From NCBI RefSeq assembly GCF_014650915.1, contig NZ_BMVW01000002.1, forward strand, positions 587,677 through 651,676: DNA of 64,000 nt, read 5' to 3'. Origin of the DNA: Streptomyces poonensis. GTDB taxonomy: Bacteria > Actinomycetota > Actinomycetes > Streptomycetales > Streptomycetaceae. The notes below the pieces were generated by a model, which ran no database searches, was not told where the DNA came from, and was given only the letters and a program-made list of their open reading frames with translations. Positions 1-9,000 of the stretch are shown here, piece after piece. Within the stretch, counting starts at the first letter, position 1, and each line of letters opens with the position of its first letter. The position numbers were made by a program, and so were the translations under genes.

Positions 1-3000
1 GCGGCGTTCGGCGCGGTCGCGGGGGGCTTCGAGGGCCTTCTCGAAGGAGCGGGGAACCACGTCCGCAAGTGGTTCAACAAGAACTTCGACGACTTCAGCA
101 GCAAATTCGACGACTTCGCGAAGAACAACCCGTACACCGCGAATGTCCTCAAGCAGAGCGTGAACCTGCCGGAGGTCTTCGTCGTCTCGGCCGTCAGCGA
201 GGGAGCCGCCGAGACGCTGGTGAACTACCTCATCGACGGGAAGCTGGACTGGAACTGGGACACCTTCATCGGTGCGGGCGCGGCCGGCACGGTGGCCGTG
301 CTCGGGATGTCCGCGGTGGGCGGTGCGGGGCTGTGGCTGCACGGCAAGTTCTCGGCCACGGACCAGTTCACGGACTACAACGAGCTGCCGCCGTCGTACG
401 AGGACGCGACGGACACGGGAGGAACGGGACCGCACACGAGTGACACGGTCCCGAAGCCGGGCCTCACCGGCGTCTACGCCGCGAACGGCAGCGGCGCCGG
501 CACCGGGGGCTCGATGTCGACGGTCACGTCTTCGTCCGACCTGTACACGCCCGGGGCGGGGAATCTGCCGGACACCGGCGTCGGCGGCCCCCTGCCGGTG
601 TACTCCGCCTCCAGCGGCACCGTGCCCCCGCCCGGTGGTACGCCGTACACGTCGCCCACGTCGCCCACGTCGCCCACGTCGGCACCACCCGTCACGTCCG
701 CCGTCGACAACGTGCCGGCCGGCGGTTCGGGTGCGGGTACGGACTTCTCGACCGACCCCTCGACGAGCGTCCCGCCGTCGACGAACGTCCCGTCGTCGGC
801 GACGACGCCGTACCTCCCGGTGGGAACCGGGGGCACCGACACCGGCACCGGGTCGATGCCTGCCGCCGTCGACCTGTCGTCGGACGTGACCCGGACACGG
901 AGTACGGGATCGGAATCGGACTCGGACTCGGACATGTCCACGATCGCCGACACGGACACGAACACGAACACGGACACGCTCACTGACGCGGTCACGGACG
1001 TGAGCACTCATGCGGGCACCGCGACGCCGAACCTGCAGTCTCTGCCGGGAAGTTCGCCGCCGAACACCGCGCTCGGTAGCGGAGCCGTGAAACAGCAGCC
1101 CGTCACCGACACAGTGGCCGACGGGCCGGTGAACAACACGGCGGACGCAACGGACTCGACGAACACGACGGACACGACGGACACGACGGACACGACGAAG
1201 CAGCACAGCACGGAAGCCCCGGCCGCTCCCGTCGCCCCGGTCGGGCACGGCCCCGCCTGGGAGGCCGCCCGCTCCGCCGCGGTGCCGGTGACCCGCTCGC
1301 ACACCTGGGTCGATCCCCTCTCCAGCGCGCCGGATCCCGCGCGGCCGGGCGAGACCACGCAGTTCACCGTGCGGTCCAAGTTCGACGCGCGCCGCTTCCA
1401 GTACGACGGCGAGTGGGTCACCGACCTCACGGTGCAGATCGGCTCCCGTGCGCCCGAAGGGCTCCCGCAGGAGGTGTGGGACAAGGTGCGGACCGGTGTC
1501 GAGGAGCTGCTCAACGCCCCCGCGTACCGGCTGCCCAACGGCGACCTGCTGCACGTGACCGTCGAGCGGGTCGCCCACGACCCGCACCCCCACGGCCTCA
1601 ACGTCGCCCTGATCGGCCCGGACCGGCAGATGACCCGCACCCACTGGCCGGCCGACGCGGACCCGGTCGACTACGTCCACGAGATCACGCACCAGCTCGG
1701 TCTGCGCGACGAGTCGGGCCACGCGACCGCACCCGGGCGCGCTGACATCGCGGGCAGCCTGCTCGGCGACTACACCCGCCCCGCGCCCCACGGACTGGCG
1801 CAGAACGGGCTGCGCGGCCGCCATCTGCAGCTGCTGGCCGCTCTCATCGGGGAGGTGGACACCACGGGGCAGTCCACCGGCCGGACCGCACCTTCCCGCG
1901 AGGCACCGCAGACACCACAGGCACCACAGGCACCACAGGCACCGCCCACAACCGTGTCGGCACCCCGTCCCGTGGCCACCACCGGCGGTTCCGTCGGAGC
2001 CGAGCCGTACGCGCCGAAGGCACCCGCCACGAACGAACTCTCCACAGCGGGTACCGAACAGGGGCCCAAGGCCGAACAGGGGCCCAAGACCGGGCCGGCC
2101 GAGACACCCGCCCCCGCGCCGCAGCCCGCCGCACCCGACAAGACACCTCCCAAGCCGACGGCGAAGCCCGTCAAGGAATGGATCACCAACCGGCTGGCCC
2201 GCGAGCACCCGCCCGCGCTGGACCGCGCCATGCCCCGGCCGCCGGTCACCACGAGCAGCGGCAGCCGCGCCCCGCTCAGTGACGGCAGCACGGTCCCCGC
2301 CCACATCGACGGTCTCCGTTCACTGCTCGACGAGGTGCCGGAAGGCGTGGCCGCCGAGGCGCTGGTCAGCTTCGGGCACGGGGACATCGTCCTGCGGGGC
2401 GCCGACCAGGTGGTGTCCGAGATCGGCCGCGTACTGCGCGAGAACCCCACCGTCGCGCCCGGCCCCGCGCCCTCCGGGCGGCCACAGGGCGTCGGGCCGG
2501 GATCGGCCGCGGCACGGGCGTTCACGCGCGCCTACCGGGCGCTCACGGGAAGCGGATCGTCCACCTCCGGGACACCCACGCCCGAGAACTCCGACCTCGT
2601 CGCGGACATCACCCACGCACTGCTCCACGAACCGCGGAGCCTGACCGGTGAGGGACGTGGGTTCCCCTACCTCGACTCCCGGGGCAACCCCCGGCTACTG
2701 CACCTGAGGGCGATCCACCGCCGGGACGGCTGGCAGCCGTTCGGCGACGCCTTCGGCGATCCGGCCAAGGTCGACGCCATGCAGCGGTCCGTCGTCACCG
2801 CCGGGCAGAGCAAGAGCATGCAGTCCAGTACGCCGATGGCGCTGAGCGTCCCGATCGGACCGGTGAGCAGCGCCGCCTTCGGCGGCTTCGGCCGGGTGGG
2901 GCTGCGGGCCGGATTCTCCCGCAAGACCGGATACGGTCTGGCCGACCAGGGCACCGGCCAGACGGAGACCCGTGGGCTCGACGGCTCGCATGTGTACCTG

Positions 3001-6000
3001 ACCGACGCCTACTTCGAGATGACCGTGCTCGACGCGGACCACGGGACGGTGACGCTGCCCGTTCCCGTCCCGGCGGACGGCGCAACGGCCACCACCCCGC
3101 AAGGCCCGGTCCCCGCCGTCTTCGGTTTCGGCATGCGCGGCGGCCTCTCCGTACGGCTCTCGGACAGCGCGACCAGGCCGCCGGGCCCCCTCGCCGCCCG
3201 TGCCGCCGCCCGCATCCCGCGCTCGATGGTGCTGGACGCCACCTCGACGTACCGTCTCGTCCGCCCCGAGGACTTCGGTCCCGTGGGCCACATCCTGGCC
3301 TGGGCGGCCCAGGAGGTCGGCGCGGCGCCGGGCAGCGACGCCTACCGGGACCTCGGCGCGTTCTTCTCGCAGGGCGGCTTCCACCGGCACGCGCGCACCC
3401 TGGCGAACGGACGGATCGTCAGCCCGCCGCTGTACGCGGACGACAAGGCGCGCACCCCGCTCGGCGCCTTCGTCGTGGACGTGGTGCCCGGGCGGGCCGT
3501 GCGCATCTCGTCGACGGCCGACGCCGAGATGCGGGACATCAGCGTCTCCCTGGCGCGCAACGAGCGCGGTCTCTCCCGCACCACGGCACTCGGCCTGGAA
3601 CTCGCCGCCGGGCCCGCCTTCAACTTCTTCGGCGTGGGTCCGCTCAACCTGCGGTTCCAGTTCGGGCCGGTGGGCCGCTACCTGGTGTCCTGGTCGCGGG
3701 CCAAGAACCTCGGCGGCTCCGGCGCGTCGAAGACGGCGGGGCAGGTGAAGGGCGACAACACCGCGCTGTACCTGGTGAAGAAGGACGTGTTCGTCACCCG
3801 CACCGGGCAGGCGGGCGGCCCGCGGCGGTTCCAGACCTGGAGCCTGGACCGGATGACGCACACCGAGGCGCGGCGGCTCGCGGGGTGGGACGACGGTACG
3901 ACGCTGGCGCTCTCCAACGGGGCGCCCGCGCCGTTCCCGCCGGCCCAGCTCACCCTGCACCGGCCGCGCACGCTCGGCATGCACCGGGTCGAGGAGTTCA
4001 CGTACGACGACGGGCTGTTGCGGCACGGGGCCGTATCCGGCACCGACCCCGGCAGGACGCTGCTGGACGCCTTCGCCGACGAGGTGATCGCGGCCGCCGC
4101 GCGGGCCCATCCACGGCTGGTGGCACCGCTCGCCGAGCTGTCGCCGCCGCCCCGCCGCCGGGAACAGCTGAGGGCCTTCTTCCGGGGCGGCCCGGCGCCC
4201 GACCCCGCGCCCGGCCGTCCGCAGTGGCGCAACCGCGCCGAGTACGAGACGGCCGTGTTCAACACCCGGCAGATCCTGGTCATGCTCTCGGACGCGTACC
4301 TGCGGGCGAGTCTGGAGGCACTGACGACGACCGGCCTGCTCATCCCCCTCTACGAGACGGGCAGGTTCGGTCAGGCGCACCGTTACGTCCGGGTGCGCGG
4401 CGAGCTGACCAACCGCACCTTCCGGGGCGTACAGACGGACTTCAGGCACCGGTTCAGCTCCGTGGGCGCCGAGCGCCTGGACGGGCAGGCGGGCGCCAGG
4501 CGGGGCGGGGAACTGGGCCTGGAGGCCGCCCTGTCGCTGCGCGATCCGGTGAGCGACGACATCGGCGCCCCGAACAACGCGGGCACCGTCTCCCTCGGCG
4601 TACGCGAGGGATGGCAGCGGGACACGGACCTCTCCTTCGGCTCGTCGGCGACCAACGAGCCGATGACGGTGAGCACCGGCCCGGCCCACCTGTACGCGTA
4701 CGACCTCTCCCTCACCGCCGACCACGGCGGCTACTGGCGGTTCCGCGGTCTGCTGCGCGGGACGGCGACGCTGGGGCTGCTGGGGACGCAGCCGTTCGTG
4801 TTCAGCAGCCCGCAGGACGTGCTCATCGGCACGGCCGCCGACGGGACGGCGGTGAGCGGCGGTCCGTGGACCGGGCGCGTGCTCATCAGCGTGCCGGCCG
4901 CGCACGCCCCGGCCGCCGATCCGCACGCCCCCGGCGCGGACAACCCGTACGCGCCGACCGCCGCCCCCGCGACGACGGTGCCGATACGGCAGGACCGTGC
5001 CCTCGCCCTGGCACGGGGCCTCCTCCCGGCGCCCCCGCCGGATCCCGGGGACGGCACGGGATCCGGCGCGCTGGTCGGCCCGGACGACCTCGTCGTCTCC
5101 TCGTCGGACGGTTCTGCCGGCCCCCCACCGGACAACACCGCACGGCGTCTCTTCCGGCAGCTGCAGAACCACCCGTTCGTGACGGTCACCGTGACGGCGG
5201 ACCCCGCGCTCGTGGCGAGCCTCGACGACATCGTGCGGATCGCCTCGGGCGGCGCCTGGCAGCTGACCGAGGAGGGCGCGCCCACCAGGTCGGCGATCAT
5301 GCGCTCTCTGCAACCGCAGCTCCTCACCGCGAACTTCGACCAGAGCTCCGGTCCGCTCGGGTGGAGCGCCGTGGGGCTGATGGGGAAGGGCCCGTACGGC
5401 TCGCTGTGGGCGACGTTCCGCCACGTCACGACAGTCCGGGACGTCCGGGCGCTCACCCCGTCGGTCCCGATGGACAGCGAGATGATCATCGGTGGGTCGA
5501 CGCAGTCCGCGGGCAAGGCCAGCCGGTCCCGCACGGTCTTCACCGGCGGGCAGCTCACGTACGCGAAGGCCCACACGGCCGGTCCGGGGCTGCTGGGCAC
5601 CTACGGGCTGGTCGCGAGCCCGTACTCGGAGGCGTCGGCGGAGGAGATGACCGTCGTCCGGGTCGCGGTCGCCGACATGAACCGCAAGGGCTTCGGCCAC
5701 CAGGTGCTGGTCACGGGCACGACCGAGCACTGGCTCGCGCTGGCGTCCAGCCGGCTGGGCTCGGACGCCCCGGGCCACGCGTACATCCCGCGGCAGCTCG
5801 CGGGGGTGGCGGGCGCGATGACCGCCGTACCCGGCGGCTGGCAGGCGCACGTCCCCGAGAAGAGCGCGTACGAACTGGGCATCGTCGAGGACGGCCTCGG
5901 TGACGTGCCCCGGTACACGGCCCGGTCCTGGCAGCCGCAACCGTGGCTGCGCGGCCATGAGTTCGGCACCTACCCCGTCAACGCCCTGGACGCCACGCGC

Positions 6001-9000
6001 GCCCTCGCGGCCTTCGACCGGCAGGTGGCCACGCTCGGACTGGCCGACGAGGACCGCGAGCGCGTACGCGCCCTGGTCACCTCACGGGCCGGGCGGTTCC
6101 TCGGCAAGGAGCTGACCGACGCCGGCTCGTCCGCGCCCGTGCGCTCCGGCGGCTGGGGATGGCACAGCCTGCGTATCGGGAACCGCACCGCCCGGGTGCG
6201 GGTGCGGCTCGCGCCGGGGCGGACCACCTTCAGCATGCTGGACCACAACGTGGAGATGGAGGAGAACCGGCGCGCCATCGAGACCGTCACCCGCGGCAAG
6301 AGCGGCACCAAGGGCTCCGACCTGGGTTACCTCGTCAGCGAGGGCGTGCACACGAACCTGCAGGGCGGAGTGGGTCCGGTGGCGTCCGGGCCGGCGCTGA
6401 CCGAGAGCGGCGGCGGGCGGGACACGACGAGCCGCGGCCACTCGGTCACCACGCTGACCGTCTTCCGGGCCGCGTCCACCGAGCCGTACGCCGTCACGGA
6501 CACCGCGTACGACCTCGAGATCACGCTGGAGCTGGACAACGTCCCGGCCGAACGGGCACCCGCCGCGCAGCCGGACGGCACGGACCGGAGCCTCGCGCGC
6601 CGGGCGGCCGGACGGCTCGACGAGTTCACCGGGAAGCGCACGGTGAGCGTCCGCGAACCGGCCGGGACGCTGCGCGAGCATGTGCCGCTCAGCCTGATGA
6701 CGCCGGTCGTCGGCAGCGACGGCACGGACGGCTCCGACGGCGGGAAGCGGCTGTCCCCGCCCGACCTGGCCGCGCTGCCGGCCCCCCGGCAGATCACCGG
6801 GCCGGACGGCCGGCCCCGCACCCGTCTCGCGGACGGCACGGCCGGCGCCTTCACCTTCCCCGAGCACGGCTTCGACGTACGCCGCATCGTGGGCCGCACC
6901 GGCCTCAGAACGGCCAACCACTACGCCATCGCGCTCTCCTACGACGCGAGCTTCTCCCTCGCCCGGGCCGACGCACCGCGCCGCGCCGGGGACACCGGTC
7001 TCACCCGAGCCGGCACGGGCTCCGCCCAGAGCCTGGAGGACAGCACCTCCAACGCCATGCTCACCGCCTTCTTCCACCGGGCGGTCACCGACGACGGCTA
7101 CCGGCTCACCGACCTCACCGAGAAGAACCTCATCGGCACCGAGTCGGCCAGCCTGCGCCTGCACGCCATGCCGGACTTCAGCGGCGCGACGCTGCTGACC
7201 GTCGCCGACGGCGAGAAGATGGAGGTGCTCCACCGGGTCGGCGAGGGGGTGAGCGCCTCCGAGTCCCACGACACCGTGCAGGACCTGTCGCCCGGCGCCG
7301 GACTCCTCGTCTCCTCGCCGCAGACCGGTCTCAACCAGTACGGGTTCACCGTCCCGGGCGCGAACGAGGGCACGGGCAGCGGCACTCCGGCCGGCACCGA
7401 CCACCTGGACTCCATCAACGTCAAACCGAAGACCGGCCGGGTCTTCGTCTTCGCCGTCCCCACCGCCTGGGTCAGCGACGCCGACGTGCGGCGGGGCGTG
7501 AAGGACCGGGGACTGCTGCGGGCGGTGGGCGGCACCTTCGGCCATGTCCGTCCCGGGCCGAAGGCGGTGCGCTCGGACACGCACGTGCTGGCCTGGGTAC
7601 GCGAGGACATCGCCCGCGGCCTGGGAATCGTCACCGACCGGAACTTCCCGCAGCAGGTGTCCGCGGCCTGGGACGCCGTGGGCGGCGCGAGCAAGGCGTG
7701 GACGACCGCGGACAGCGCGTACTGGTCGAAGCGGCGCCCGGGTGCCGCCCTGTACGCGGAGCTGCGGGCGGCACGGACGGCGATGGAGGCGGCCCGCCGC
7801 ACCGCCGAGGGGCCCCGGCGCGCCCGCACGGAGGCCGAACAGGCGCTCACCACGGCGCAGGACGGTCTGCGGGAGGCCCAGAAGGCCGAGACCCGGGACC
7901 GGACCACCGCCCAGGCGAACGTGGACGCCGCGCACGACGCACTGGAGCAGGCGACCACGCACTGGCAGAACTCCGTACCGGAGCAGGACAGGTACCGGAA
8001 GGCGGCCGTCGCGCCGGTCACCGCCGCCGAGGAACGGGCGCGTGCCGCCGAGGTGGCGGCGGACGCGCTGCGGGAGAGCGCGGCACTGCGGACACAGCAG
8101 GCGCAGGAGGCGGTCACCGAGGCCGAAACCCTCGCCAAGGAGCCGCGGGAGGCCGCGGAGCGAGCGGACGAACTGGTCGAGCAGGCCGTCGCCCGGTTCG
8201 AACGGGCCCGCACCGCGTGGGAGTCCCTGCGGGACACCCTGGACGGCCTGCGGCGGACCGCGGAGGCGGCCGCGGCCGAGTACCACCGGGTGCGCGCGGC
8301 GGCCGACCAGCTGACCTGGTGGCACCAACGGGCCGCCACCCCCGGGGGCCGCGCGCGGCTGGAGGCCGAGGGCTTCGAGGAGCCGCCCCCGGTCCGCCAC
8401 CAGGCCCCGCCGAAGCCCCCCGCGCCGCCGAAGGCGCCGCCCCCGCCCACGTACACGAGGATCACCGCCGACGGGCGGACCACCCTGGTGTCCCCGGGCC
8501 CCGACCCGGTCGAGTTCCGGCTGCACGACGTGCCCCGGGACGGCGACGCCTTCCTCAAGGCCCTGGTCCTGGGCCTCAGCCGGTCCGCACCGGACCTCCT
8601 CACCTCCCACGGCCTCGACCTGACGGACCCGCCCGCGACGCTGGACCGGCTGCGCCGCATGTTCGCGGCCCAGCTCACCGATCCGGGCGGCCCGGACCTG
8701 AGGGACGTGATCGCCCCGGACGGCACGGACACCTTCCGCACCGGCGAGATCACCGAGGCCGGGCTCACCGCTCCCGGCACGGGACCACTTGCGCCGGGAA
8801 CCCCGCAACGTGCGGAGTTCGACGGCCTGAACGGCCTGATACCGCACTCCGCGGCCCTCGGCGCGGACGCCAGGGCGGCGCTCGCCGCGGCCCAGATCCT
8901 GCGCCCGGGCGACTACGCCGACGAGTCGACCTGGAACAACTCCGCCGCGGACCTGCTGCCGCTGCTCGCCTCCCACGCCCTCGGCATCGACCTCACCGTC

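Noticed and set aside
2695..5958. Minus-strand open frame of 1,087 codons
   Set aside because: It is antisense to the giant gene; its translation is Arg/Gly/His-rich without family motifs, an expected side effect of high GC codon use.
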